DNA of 64,000 nt from contig CALHAW010000001.1 in assembly GCA_937934135.1 (NCBI GenBank), positions 62,001 to 126,000 of the forward strand. The letters are read 5' to 3'. Position numbers and translations under genes: made by a program. This stretch comes from an uncultured Alphaproteobacteria bacterium. Lineage in GTDB: Bacteria > Pseudomonadota > Alphaproteobacteria > Micavibrionales > Micavibrionaceae. Under the pieces are notes generated by a model. It was not told the origin of the DNA. It did no database searches and saw only the letters and a list, made by a program, of their open reading frames with translations. Every line of letters starts with the position of its first letter. Within the stretch, counting starts at the first letter, position 1. Positions 33,625-42,061 of this stretch are shown here, piece by piece.

Positions 33625-34284
33625 ATGACCCCTAATGAATCCCAAAAAGAAGAAAATCAAACATTGTTAGATAATGATATTCCTGCAAAATTTAAAGACC
33701 CTAAAACCGGCGCTGTGCGTTTGGATGTGATGATGAAGTCTTATAAAGAGCTTGAGCAAAAAATCTCTAAAACGCCTTCTGCCCCAAAAACGGCAGAAGA
33801 ATATAAAGTGGATTGCTCTCACGGTTTATTTGATATTGATACACAGATGAATGAACGCTTACATGAAAAAGGCTTTAGCAATGATCAAGTGCAGTTTGTC
33901 TATGATTTGGCCGCAGAAAAAATGATCCCTATGGTCATGGAAATGGCTGGTGATTTTCAGGCTGACCGTGAAGTTGAAAAATTAATTGAACATTTTGGCG
34001 GCGTTGAAAAATGGCAAGAAGTGTCCCGCCAACTTTTGGCCTATGGACAAAAAAGCCTGCCTGCAGATGTGCTTGATTCCCTATCCAGCTCTTATGAAGG
34101 CGTGATTGCGCTTTATAATATGATGCAAGGAAAAGAACCAACCATGACAGCGAACATGGACAATGTATCAAGCAGTGAGATGAATGATATTACATCAATG
34201 ATGCGTGATCCAAAATATTGGCGCGATAAAGATCCATCTTTTGTTGCAAAAGTGACCGAAGGGTTTCAAAAACTATATAAGTAA
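33625..34284 (+). CDS. Capsid assembly scaffolding protein (T7 gp9-like)
   Basis: 219 residues, acidic and helix-rich. The N-terminus has the usual scaffold opening (P-A-K-F-K-D-P-K-T-G-A-V-R-L-D-V-M-M-K-S-Y-K-E-L-E-Q-K); the C-terminus (D-P-K-Y-W-R-D-K-D-P-S-F-V-A-K-V-T-E-G-F-Q-K-L-Y) resembles the capsid-binding tail of this family. Scaffold proteins guide procapsid assembly and leave before DNA entry. It has an AAAAGGAG ribosome binding site and lies upstream of the capsid gene, interrupted only by the reversed PilZ gene. Confidence 0.85.
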   Translation: MTPNESQKEENQTLLDNDIPAKFKDPKTGAVRLDVMMKSYKELEQKISKTPSAPKTAEEYKVDCSHGLFDIDTQMNERLHEKGFSNDQVQFVYDLAAEKMIPMVMEMAGDFQADREVEKLIEHFGGVEKWQEVSRQLLAYGQKSLPADVLDSLSSSYEGVIALYNMMQGKEPTMTANMDNVSSSEMNDITSMMRDPKYWRDKDPSFVAKVTEGFQKLYK

Positions 34285-34371
34285 AAACTAAATCTTATGC
34301 TGCTTGTGGTGGGATATGCCAAAACATATCCTCCCGCTTGCAGGCATTCTTATCGTTGAATAGAAGGTTTG

Positions 34372-34755
34372 TTATTGTTGGGAATTGGCAAATTCTTGGG
34401 TGACGTAATCATCAACTACCATCTTAAAGCGTCTATCGACTTCTTGCGTTAGTGGATTAAATTGCACGACAAACTGGTCTCTATCTTTACGAAGGATACG
34501 ACCCTTATGCGTTACATCCATAACACGATCTGCCAGTTTGAATTTCATGGTGACGTCTTTTGTGTCGTCCACACCGAAACTGCGATCATCACTGTTTAAA
34601 AGAATGCCGCCCTTGCTCCAGTTTTTTACGGGGTAGGCTTTTCCGTCAATAACGGCCACGCATGAATCCATCTCACGGCGTTCATGGGAACGACGAGAGT
34701 CAAAATCATCATTGCTGGCGCTTACTTTCAAGCTATCGATTAGATTTTCAAACAT
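34372..34755 (-). CDS. PilZ-domain protein inside the phage-like module
   Basis: 127 residues. The PilZ cyclic-di-GMP-binding signature is present: an arginine cluster R-R-S-H-E-R-R-E (about 21-28), followed by a N-W-S-K-G-G-I-L-L loop (about 45-53; D/N-x-S-x-x-G motif) and beta strands up to about 105. It is the only minus-strand gene in the module, lying between the scaffold and capsid genes, with its 5' end facing the capsid promoter. It could be a host-derived insertion or a control factor responding to cyclic-di-GMP. No signal peptide or membrane segment is seen. Confidence 0.82.
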   Translation of the reverse strand: MFENLIDSLKVSASNDDFDSRRSHERREMDSCVAVIDGKAYPVKNWSKGGILLNSDDRSFGVDDTKDVTMKFKLADRVMDVTHKGRILRKDRDQFVVQFNPLTQEVDRRFKMVVDDYVTQEFANSQQ

Positions 34756-34825
34756 CTACAGAATCTCCTACTTCTCTTAATATATATACATAAGACTTTT
34801 TTTCAAGATAATTCGAAAATAATTC

Positions 34826-34854
34826 TTGACATCATAGGATTTAATTCCTATTAT
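34826..34854 (+). promoter_or_regulatory. Capsid-gene promoter with embedded palindromic operator
   Basis: TTGACA (34826-34831), a 17-bp spacer and TATTAT (34849-34854) form a near-ideal sigma70 promoter. The spacer is filled by ATAGGATTTAATTCCTAT (34834-34851), an imperfect palindrome with the same ATAGGA...TCCTAT arms as the copies near the S24 regulator. The capsid start codon is 253 bp downstream. The leader (34855-35106) holds no convincing gene; an 11-codon ORF at 34922 preceded by AGGAAAAG may be a leader peptide. Confidence 0.75.
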
Positions 34855-35106
34855 AATTACATCAACACCAGAATTGCGTCTTTCTTACTATTCTATTCTG
34901 CCCTAAAGCAGGAAAAGTTTCATGATTAAGAAAGAAAATTTTGGTTCTTTGAAGCCTTAATTAGATAACGGCGCTCGCTTATTGTGCGTGTGTCGCCTTA
35001 TTCCCCTTCAAAAACAGCTCATATTGCGCGCCGTCACCATGATGAGAACGCGTCCGTGACTGCACCTTCTTAAATTTAAACCAAACACCCATAGAAAGGT
35101 AAATAT

Positions 35107-35940
35107 ATGTCAACATCTATTGATCAGGCTTTCATTAAACAATTCGAACGCGAAGTGCATGAAGCCTACCAACGTCAGGGGTCCAAACTTCGGAACACTG
35201 TGCGTACCATTAACCAAGTAAAAGGTTCTTCTGCTGTCTTTCAAAAGGTCGGCAAGGGAACGGCGTCGACAAAACCAACAAATGGCATTGTCCCTATTAT
35301 GAATCTTGACCATTCAAATGTTGAATGTTTGTTACAGGATTATTATGCAGGGGATTGGATTGACCGTCTGGATGAATTAAAAACCAACATTGATGAACGT
35401 CAAGTTATTGCTTCGGCCGGGGCGAGCGCATTGGGCCGTAAAACTGATGAGTTCATTATTGACGCATTGGCCAATTCAACCACAAATGTTATTGCCGATG
35501 GTAATACAGGCCTGACAAAGGAAAAAATCCTAACGGCTTTTGAAACTTTCGGTGAAAGCGATGTGCCAGATGATGGCCAACGTTATGCCGTTATTGGTTG
35601 GAAACAATGGAGCGACCTTCTGCAGATTGATGAATTTGTTAATGCGGATTATGTCGGCGAAGGAAACTTACCTTTTGCGAACAGTACACAGGCAAAAATG
35701 TGGCTCGGCACAATTTGGATTCCCCATTCTGGTCTTCCTATTGATGCCAATGATGTGCGCTCTTGTTTCTATTATCACAAAACCGCAATCGGTCATGCCG
35801 TTGGCAGTGATGTGCAAACAGATGTTTCATGGCACGGTGATCGCGCCGCACATTTTGTGAATAACATGATGTCACAAGGCTCTTGCCTCATTGATGATAG
35901 CGGCGTTGTTGTCATTGGTTGTGATGAAACACCAGATTAA
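35107..35940 (+). CDS. Phage major capsid protein
   Basis: 277 residues, matching a podovirus-type capsid protein family found in marine and alphaproteobacterial phages. Landmarks are IDQAFIKQFEREVHEAYQRQG at the N-terminus, VPIMNLDHSNVECLLQDYYAGDWIDRLDELK, and RVAVIGWKQW-like RYAVIGWKQWSDLLQIDEF. It has its own strong operator-bearing promoter and a strong terminator downstream, as expected for the most abundant virion protein. It has an AGAAAGG ribosome binding site. Confidence 0.9.
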   Translation: MSTSIDQAFIKQFEREVHEAYQRQGSKLRNTVRTINQVKGSSAVFQKVGKGTASTKPTNGIVPIMNLDHSNVECLLQDYYAGDWIDRLDELKTNIDERQVIASAGASALGRKTDEFIIDALANSTTNVIADGNTGLTKEKILTAFETFGESDVPDDGQRYAVIGWKQWSDLLQIDEFVNADYVGEGNLPFANSTQAKMWLGTIWIPHSGLPIDANDVRSCFYYHKTAIGHAVGSDVQTDVSWHGDRAAHFVNNMMSQGSCLIDDSGVVVIGCDETPD

Positions 35941-36211
35941 ATAGAGAGTTTCTTTTTTAATCATATCAATATTGATACGGATGGTATGGCTCAGATAACG
36001 TAAAAAATGATCATGAGTATTTCAGGCAGCACCCTCACGGTAACAATCCTTTCAATAGGATAGACGTTATATTCTATACATCGTCGTTACATATAAACGT
36101 GATAGAGGCTTGAGCGTTGGCGCAGTAATTCCTTCCTGACACGCCAGTTGGCTCGCTTCACTTTCTTTATCAAAAAAGAAAACTGACTGAAGACGTTTCC
36201 CGTATCAATCG
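35941..36211. other. Intergenic region after the capsid gene
   Basis: No gene is supported in the roughly 270 bp before the capsid terminator. It contains TCCTTTCAATAGGA (36047-36060), an imperfect repeat of the operator arms but without the full palindrome. A transcribed untranslated 3' region of the capsid message is the simplest reading. Confidence 0.4.
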
Positions 36212-36226
36212 GGGCATTAAATGCCC
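36212..36226. repeat. Hairpin before the capsid terminator
   Basis: GGGCAT-TAA-ATGCCC, a perfect 6-bp stem with a 3-base loop, 7 bp before the terminator stem. It may stabilise the 3' end of the capsid message. Confidence 0.5.
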
Positions 36227-36232
36227 TGCAGG

Positions 36233-36270
36233 AACGGCTTCCTGTTTAAACGCAGGGAGCCGTTTTTTTT
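36233..36270 (+). terminator. Terminator downstream of the capsid gene
   Basis: A 12-bp stem (AACGGCTTCCTG with CAGGGAGCCGTT, one G-T pair) closes an 8-base loop and ends in eight T residues. T7-like phages also terminate transcription just after their capsid gene, so the architecture is conserved. Downstream tail genes would then need readthrough or another promoter. Confidence 0.88.
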
Positions 36271-36366
36271 AAGAATTTAATAAAGAAAAAAGAACTGCGT
36301 GATCAGGTCAACAAAAGCGATCAATCTGATATTGACAGTGATGTTAGCAAAGGGCAGTGTGACCAA

Positions 36367-36516
36367 ATGCACGCAGAAAATACGAAAGAATGTAGTGATG
36401 TAACACGTGATCAAGGGAAAAGAGCGAGCGCCATATATAGGGTACGTGCCATGGCGCGTTATGTTGCTTGTTTAGCAGGAAAACCGGAAGATCAATGGCC
36501 ACCGCCTACATTATAA
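36367..36516 (+). CDS. Short phage-module ORF upstream of tail tubular A
   Basis: 49 residues from the ATG at 36367. The frame stays open upstream to about 36252, but there is no ATG, GTG or TTG there, so a non-standard start such as CTG could give a longer acidic N-terminus. The C-terminus R-V-R-A-M-A-R-Y-V-A-C-L-A-G-K-P-E-D-Q-W-P-P-P has a coding look. It lies between the capsid terminator and tail tubular A. Function unknown. Confidence 0.5.
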   Translation: MHAENTKECSDVTRDQGKRASAIYRVRAMARYVACLAGKPEDQWPPPTL

Positions 36517-36609
36517 TCATTATAAATTTTTTAATTATTATACCCGCTATTGAGCGGGTTTTTTATTTTTAAATCACAATACACACACATAACATTAAGG
36601 AGAATTACC

Positions 36610-37176
36610 ATGGCTTTGAATGATATAGCCCTATGTTCGCGCGCATTGATAAGATTAGGTGCGGCGCCCATTACATCTTTTACTGATCAAACAGCAGAAT
36701 CTGAAATTGCGGGTGCGCTTTTTGGCCCAATACGTGATGCTTTATTATCAGCTTATCCGTGGACATTTGCGACAGGTCAAATTGTGTTGACGGAATCAAA
36801 CACACCGCCGGTTGCGGATTACCAAAAATCATTTCAACTGCCCAATGACTTTCTGCGCGCTATTTCTGCGGGGGGCGCGGGGCGCGGGCGCGGTGTTAAT
36901 TACCGTATCGCCCGTAACATGTTGCACACTAACGCAACAGAAGTTATTTTAACTTATATTTTCAGACCCGAAGAAGAAGAATTTCCACCGTTCTTTGATA
37001 TGGCACTAATTAATCGCTTGGCGGCTGAATTTTGCATTCCTATCACGGAAAGCACATCACGCGCCGAAGCAATGTACCGTTTGGCAGAACGCGAATATGA
37101 ACGCGCCCGCCAAATTGATGCACAGCAAGACAGCCCCAATGCGATTGAAGACTTTACTTTGATTGATGTGAGGTAA
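36610..37176 (+). CDS. Tail tubular protein A (T7 gp11-like)
   Basis: 188 residues, forming with gp12-like protein the short non-contractile tail tube. The typical opening MALNDIALCSRALIRLGAAPITSF is followed by the F-G-P-I-R-D-A-L-L-S-A-Y-P-W-T-F-A strand, a YQKSFQLPNDFLRA segment and an ALINRLAAEFCIPIT helix. Start ATG at 36610 has AAGGAGAATTACC; the longer frame upstream lacks such a site. It ends 2 bp before tail tubular B. Confidence 0.9.
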   Translation: MALNDIALCSRALIRLGAAPITSFTDQTAESEIAGALFGPIRDALLSAYPWTFATGQIVLTESNTPPVADYQKSFQLPNDFLRAISAGGAGRGRGVNYRIARNMLHTNATEVILTYIFRPEEEEFPPFFDMALINRLAAEFCIPITESTSRAEAMYRLAEREYERARQIDAQQDSPNAIEDFTLIDVR

Positions 37177-37178
37177 CC

Positions 37179-39077
37179 ATGACACGCGCACGATTTGTTA
37201 AAAGTAATTTCACCGCTGGGGAAGTCTCTCCTGATCTTTTGGGACGGGGGGATTTGCGCGCCTATGAAAATGGCGCGTCAAAATTACAAAATTTATTTAT
37301 CTTTCCAACGGGCGGCGTCACGCGCCGTGCGGGCATGCGGTATATTGATATGATTGCCAGCAATGGTCGCCTTATTCCGTTTGAATTTAATACAGAACAA
37401 ACTTATTTGGTCGTTTTAACAGGCAATCAAATTGATATTTATTTAAATGATACAAAAATTGAAACGCTTCCCTCCCCATGGCCAGAAAATGAAGTGGGGC
37501 AGGTCGCATGGACACAAAGCGCCGATACATTGTTACTGGTGCATCCAAACTATCATCCAAAAAAATTACTGCGTAATAAGATGGGTAATTTTATCCTAGA
37601 AGATTGGGTGTATTTTACCGAAGATAATCTTATTGCGCAGCCTTATTATAAATTCGCCGATAGCGCCGTGACATTAACCCCCAGTGGGACTATGGGTACC
37701 ATTACCTTAATGGCCTCTACTGATGTATTTCTTCCCCATCATGCGGGAACACGTATACAAATTAACGGTAAACAAGTTGAGATCACAAGCTATGATTCCC
37801 CCACCGTTGTCACCGCAACTGTGATTGAAGAATTAAATAATGTTGACGCAACAATAGATTGGTTTGAACAGGCATTCTCTCCCGCACGCGGTTATCCCGT
37901 AACGGTGGCCTTTCATCAGGATCGTTTGGTTATTGGTGGGTCGCGTGATTTACCCAATCGGTTGTGGTTTTCACGCTCTGGTGATTTATTTAACTTTTCT
38001 CTGGGGGAGGGATTAGATGACGAAGCGATTGAATTTTCTATTCTGTCAGATCAGGTCAACGCCATACGTGGTATTTTTTCAGGTCGCCATTTACAGGTTT
38101 TTACCAGTGGCGCGGAATGGCAGGTCACAGGCATTCCCCTTACACCAGAAACAGTGCAGTTAAACCGCCAAACCCGTATTGGCTCTGTCATAACGCGGCA
38201 TATTCCACCTGTGACAGTGGATGGGGCAACGGTGTTTGTGGCGCGCAATGGGCAGGAAATCCGTGAATTTCTTTACACAGATATTGAACAGGCCTACACC
38301 GCAACGGATTTGGCCTTGGTGTCACGACATATTCCACAAGATATTATTGACCAAGATTATGATCCGCTCCGCCGTCTTATTTTTGTTGTCCGTGCAGATG
38401 GTAAATTCGCCACCATGACTTTTTACCGCGCGGAACAGGTGCGCGCTTGGACGCTTCATGAAACAAGCGGTCTTGTGCGCGCGGTCTCTGTCGTGGGGAA
38501 TGATGTTTATATGATCGTGCAACGCGGTAATGATTACTTCATTGAAAAATTTGACGAAACGCTCAACCTTGACTCTGCCTTAACGGGTGAAGTGACCACC
38601 GAAAGTATAAATTGGTCTGGTCTTGATCATTTAAATGGCCAAACTGTGACGGTTATTGCCGATGATATTGCCCAAGACCAAACATATCTTGTGACAGATG
38701 GTGCAATCACACTCAATAATCCTGCCTTTAAAATCGAAGCAGGGCTTGCTTATCAACATATTATTGAACCTTTGCCGCCGGCCTTTAATGAAGGGACAGC
38801 GGGGCGCAAAATGCGCCTTATTGAGGCAATATTCCGTCTTCAAAAAACCCAAGCCCTTCGTTTAGATGTTGGGCGGGGGTTTCAGGACGTACCGCTTAAA
38901 CAATTTAACAAAAATCAAATTCTGGGCGCACCCCCCCCTATGATCAGTGATGATATAAAAATACGGGGGTTAGGATGGCAACAAAACGGAACAGATGGAC
39001 TTTGGAAAATTAAACAAAGCGTTCCATATCCCTTCACATTGCTTTCAACCAGCGCAGAAATAAAAATAAACGATTAA
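37179..39077 (+). CDS. Tail tubular protein B / stabilisation protein (T7 gp12-like)
   Basis: 632 residues with the typical N-terminus of this family: F-T-A-G-E-V-S-P-D-L-L-G-R-G-D-L-R-A-Y-E-N-G-A, then LQNLFIFPTGGVTRRAGMRYI. A long all-beta, propeller-like body includes PVTVAFHQDRLVIGGSRDLPNRLWFSRSGDLFNF and ALVSRHIPQDII. The protein forms the distal tail nozzle. At 632 residues it is shorter than T7 gp12 (about 794) but within the range of prophage forms. Confidence 0.88.
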   Translation: MTRARFVKSNFTAGEVSPDLLGRGDLRAYENGASKLQNLFIFPTGGVTRRAGMRYIDMIASNGRLIPFEFNTEQTYLVVLTGNQIDIYLNDTKIETLPSPWPENEVGQVAWTQSADTLLLVHPNYHPKKLLRNKMGNFILEDWVYFTEDNLIAQPYYKFADSAVTLTPSGTMGTITLMASTDVFLPHHAGTRIQINGKQVEITSYDSPTVVTATVIEELNNVDATIDWFEQAFSPARGYPVTVAFHQDRLVIGGSRDLPNRLWFSRSGDLFNFSLGEGLDDEAIEFSILSDQVNAIRGIFSGRHLQVFTSGAEWQVTGIPLTPETVQLNRQTRIGSVITRHIPPVTVDGATVFVARNGQEIREFLYTDIEQAYTATDLALVSRHIPQDIIDQDYDPLRRLIFVVRADGKFATMTFYRAEQVRAWTLHETSGLVRAVSVVGNDVYMIVQRGNDYFIEKFDETLNLDSALTGEVTTESINWSGLDHLNGQTVTVIADDIAQDQTYLVTDGAITLNNPAFKIEAGLAYQHIIEPLPPAFNEGTAGRKMRLIEAIFRLQKTQALRLDVGRGFQDVPLKQFNKNQILGAPPPMISDDIKIRGLGWQQNGTDGLWKIKQSVPYPFTLLSTSAEIKIND

Positions 39078-39096
39078 TAAAAAAAGGAGAAACATC

Positions 39097-39633
39097 ATGG
39101 GAAGTATTATTCCTATCGCCACCCAAGCCATTGGTTTGGCCAAGACAGTCGGTACAGTCGCCACTGTTTTAAATCAAACAACAGATTTTATAAATCACCG
39201 CAATGATCGTGGCGCTGAACAGGCACTTGATCAATTACGGGATCAACAAAAACTGGAAGAACGCCGCGCAACTGAAAAGGCAAATACACAGCGCCAAGAA
39301 ATAGGCTTGCGTGCAGAAGAAGCAGAGCAAAAACGCCGCGCTGCTTTAAAACGCGCTGTATCCCGCCAACGCGCCCGTTTTGGTGGTGCAGGGATAAGCA
39401 GTAATAACGGGTCATCAGAAGCGGTCTTATTGGGTTTATTTGATGAATCAGATGAAGAACGCTCAAACCGTGATCGCCTTGATACGCTGCGCTTGCAATC
39501 TATTGATAATAATCTAGCGAATGTAAAACGTGTAAATACGCTTCAACGCACTCAGGCAGAAGGCCGCAATAGCCTTGCGCGGAATTTAAGAACACGCAAA
39601 AGCGCGCAAGACCTGATTGACAGTATTTTTTAA
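39097..39633 (+). CDS. Internal virion-like protein
   Basis: 178 residues. A small Ala/Val/Thr-rich N-terminal segment (about 5-30) is followed by a long charged coiled coil (about 35-100) and an Arg-rich C-terminal half with FGGAGISSNNGSSEAVLLGLFDE, a stretch typical of small internal or ejection proteins (T7 gp14 position) in podovirus-like prophages. The larger gp15 and gp16 equivalents are missing, so the ejection apparatus appears reduced. It has an AAAGGAGAAAC ribosome binding site. Confidence 0.75.
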   Translation: MGSIIPIATQAIGLAKTVGTVATVLNQTTDFINHRNDRGAEQALDQLRDQQKLEERRATEKANTQRQEIGLRAEEAEQKRRAALKRAVSRQRARFGGAGISSNNGSSEAVLLGLFDESDEERSNRDRLDTLRLQSIDNNLANVKRVNTLQRTQAEGRNSLARNLRTRKSAQDLIDSIF

Positions 39634-39668
39634 AACAAAAATAAAAATTAATAATTAAGGACAATAAA

Positions 39669-41690
39669 ATGACAGAGCATATAAAAATACCAGCGGTTGA
39701 ACCGTTGGTACGATACGTCACGAATGGAATACAAACAGATTTTCAATATCCCTTTCCTATTTTTGCAAGTGAAGACTTAATGGTTTATTTTGATGGCGCC
39801 CCCCAATATAACGGATTTGATGTATTAAATGCGGGCGAAACATCAGGGGGGATGATTGCTTTTGATACACCGCCTGCCAATGGCACTATTTTAACATTAG
39901 AACGCCGTTTACCGCTGGAACGTGTGACGGATTTTATCGAAGGCGGGGATTTTTCCGCGCAGGCAATTAACAATGAATTGGATTATTTAACGGGGTCATT
40001 GCAACAAATTAACCGTGATCTATCCCCCATGTTACGTTATAGCGACCATGAATTACCAGGGAATGTCACCCTACCGCCACGCAATAACCGTGCGAATAAA
40101 GCGCTCGGTTTTGACGGGAATGGTGATCCTGTAGCCGTGTCTTTGGATGGAGCAATGGCCGCGCCAGACTTTATCGCAGGCGGCATTGGCGCGGTGACAC
40201 GCACCAGCCATGATAAATTCTCAGACGCCGTATCTATCAAAGATTTCGGCGCAAAAGGTGACGGGTTAACGGATGATACATTGGCAATCCAAAACGCATT
40301 ATCGGCATATGATTCTGTATTTATTCCCGCAGGGCGTTATCTCATTTCAAATGTCATCACGGTTAAAGCGCGCCAAACATTGAAAGGGGCAGGGCAGACA
40401 TCTGTCTTTGAATGCCAAGATAATAACTTTAACGCCATTGAAATCGTTGAAGACCACGCAACGCTCGCCAATTTTAGAATTGAAAAAGGAAATATTGGGA
40501 TTAAACTTTTTGGACGGGATCGCCCCGTGGTACAAACATCGGTAACAGATGTAACAATTATTCAACCTCATATAGGGGTGCAGCTTGATGGCTTTAATGA
40601 CACGAACAAGCCATGCTATTGGAATAATTTTGACCGTGTGTTGGTGGAACAACCCACCACACATGGTTTTCATTTAACCAAAACAGGTGCGGGTGATACC
40701 CCCAACGCCAATAAATTCCATGCCTGCCGTGCCTATTCATTGGGCGCAACCATGTCAGGCGCAGGATTTTATATAGAACACGGGCAGTTTAATAATTCTT
40801 TTATTGATTGCGAAGCCAATGTGCATGGCACCGCGCAAGGGTGCTTTATCGTTGGCGAAAATGCGAATAAAACACTTTTTATTAACCCCTACGCGGAAAG
40901 CTATAATCAAGTTCCGAATATAAAACTTGAAAATGGCTCGGTTGAAACGGCGATTTATAATTTACTTTCGGTCAGTGATGGCGCGGCAATTTATGATTTA
41001 TCAGGCGGGGAATATACTGCTTATAATTCGGGCTTCCCCTTTAAAAACCGTTTTCAAAAAACCACAGTGACGGATTTAAACACCACCCTTCAACGCTTTG
41101 ATACGCAATATATTGATGCAAGCGGGGAAGTAACACTTGATACTTCGCATTCTGTACATTTGCTTTCTTCTTTCGGCGGCGCGCTGACGGTAAAATTGCC
41201 AAAGGCGTCTACCGCCGTTGGTGCGGAAATGACAGTTAAGAAAATTGATAGCTCACAAAACGTCATCACCGTTGCCGAAGATCAAGGATTAGGACCTGAT
41301 AGCCGTAATTACTATCTAGGCAGTGAAAATGATTATGTGACGATGATTTCAAATGGCGCAGAATGGTTTGTGACTGCCTCAAACCGGACTGCGGGCAATA
41401 CGCGTTATTATGATGGCACGGGAATTTATGATATTGATATGTCCGTAAACACCTATCTTGTATCCAGTTTTGGTGGAACGCTCGAAACGCGTTTACCACC
41501 TGCTAACGCTCCTGAGGCGATTGGCCGCACCGTCACAATTAAAAAGATTGATGTGTCCTCAAACCTTGTAAATATCAGTGAATTGGGCGGCAGTGGGCCG
41601 GACGGTTTCACCCAACCCCTTAATGCACAATATAAAGCGCTCACCGTTGTTTCTGATGGGGCGCGATGGTACATCACCTCAAAATTTTAA
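39669..41690 (+). CDS. Tailspike/tail fibre with pectate-lyase-like domain
   Basis: 673 residues. About residues 1-150 resemble the T7 tail-fibre N-terminal domain, which attaches to the tail (EPLVRYVTNGIQTDFQYPFPIF ... AINNELDYLTGSLQQI). Residues about 195-430 begin with the pectate-lyase-3 opening VSIKDFGAKGDGLTDDT, predicting a right-handed beta helix that could bind or depolymerise a surface polysaccharide. The last about 200 residues are two tandem repeats of about 95 residues, each with SSFGG, a K-K-I-D strand and a terminal W-(F/Y)-(V/I)-T strand. This is the host-range determinant. Confidence 0.85.
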   Translation: MTEHIKIPAVEPLVRYVTNGIQTDFQYPFPIFASEDLMVYFDGAPQYNGFDVLNAGETSGGMIAFDTPPANGTILTLERRLPLERVTDFIEGGDFSAQAINNELDYLTGSLQQINRDLSPMLRYSDHELPGNVTLPPRNNRANKALGFDGNGDPVAVSLDGAMAAPDFIAGGIGAVTRTSHDKFSDAVSIKDFGAKGDGLTDDTLAIQNALSAYDSVFIPAGRYLISNVITVKARQTLKGAGQTSVFECQDNNFNAIEIVEDHATLANFRIEKGNIGIKLFGRDRPVVQTSVTDVTIIQPHIGVQLDGFNDTNKPCYWNNFDRVLVEQPTTHGFHLTKTGAGDTPNANKFHACRAYSLGATMSGAGFYIEHGQFNNSFIDCEANVHGTAQGCFIVGENANKTLFINPYAESYNQVPNIKLENGSVETAIYNLLSVSDGAAIYDLSGGEYTAYNSGFPFKNRFQKTTVTDLNTTLQRFDTQYIDASGEVTLDTSHSVHLLSSFGGALTVKLPKASTAVGAEMTVKKIDSSQNVITVAEDQGLGPDSRNYYLGSENDYVTMISNGAEWFVTASNRTAGNTRYYDGTGIYDIDMSVNTYLVSSFGGTLETRLPPANAPEAIGRTVTIKKIDVSSNLVNISELGGSGPDGFTQPLNAQYKALTVVSDGARWYITSKF

Positions 41691-41700
41691 GGATTAAATC

Positions 41701-42000
41701 ATGACAAACTTTACCAATAAAGTGCTTATTTTTCTAAAAAATGGCATGGAAAAAACAATGCAATCTTATGATCACTTCACCAATGATGAGAACAAAGAAA
41801 GCAAAGATTTTGATTTTCAAAAACATCATATGGCCTGTAAACAAGCCATCGTTCATTTGGAATCCCTCTTAAAACTTTATGAAAGAAACATGACGCTTGA
41901 TCATGACGATGAGGATAAAAAATCAGACACAGGGAAAAACTTGCAGTCATTAATCGATGAAGCCTGCCTGCGTATTAAAAATGATAATAAAAAAATATAA
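41701..42000 (+). CDS. Small acidic protein at the terminase-small-subunit position
   Basis: 99 residues, helical, with many Asp, Glu and Lys residues (TNDENKESKDFDFQKHHMACKQ, DDEDKKSDTGKN). In T7 the small terminase gp18 (about 89 residues) lies directly before the large terminase, so this could be its equivalent. I see no clear helix-turn-helix or other TerS signature, so the call is positional. It has a TAAGGATTAAATC ribosome binding site. Confidence 0.5.
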   Translation: MTNFTNKVLIFLKNGMEKTMQSYDHFTNDENKESKDFDFQKHHMACKQAIVHLESLLKLYERNMTLDHDDEDKKSDTGKNLQSLIDEACLRIKNDNKKI

Positions 42001-42061
42001 ATAATATCAAATAGATGGCGGTTGCCATGACTTATGATAATCATGAAAGGGTTGAAATCTC

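Noticed and set aside
36047-36060. TCCTTTCAATAGGA after the capsid gene as another operator
   Set aside because: It has the arms of the motif but wrong spacing and no adjacent promoter.
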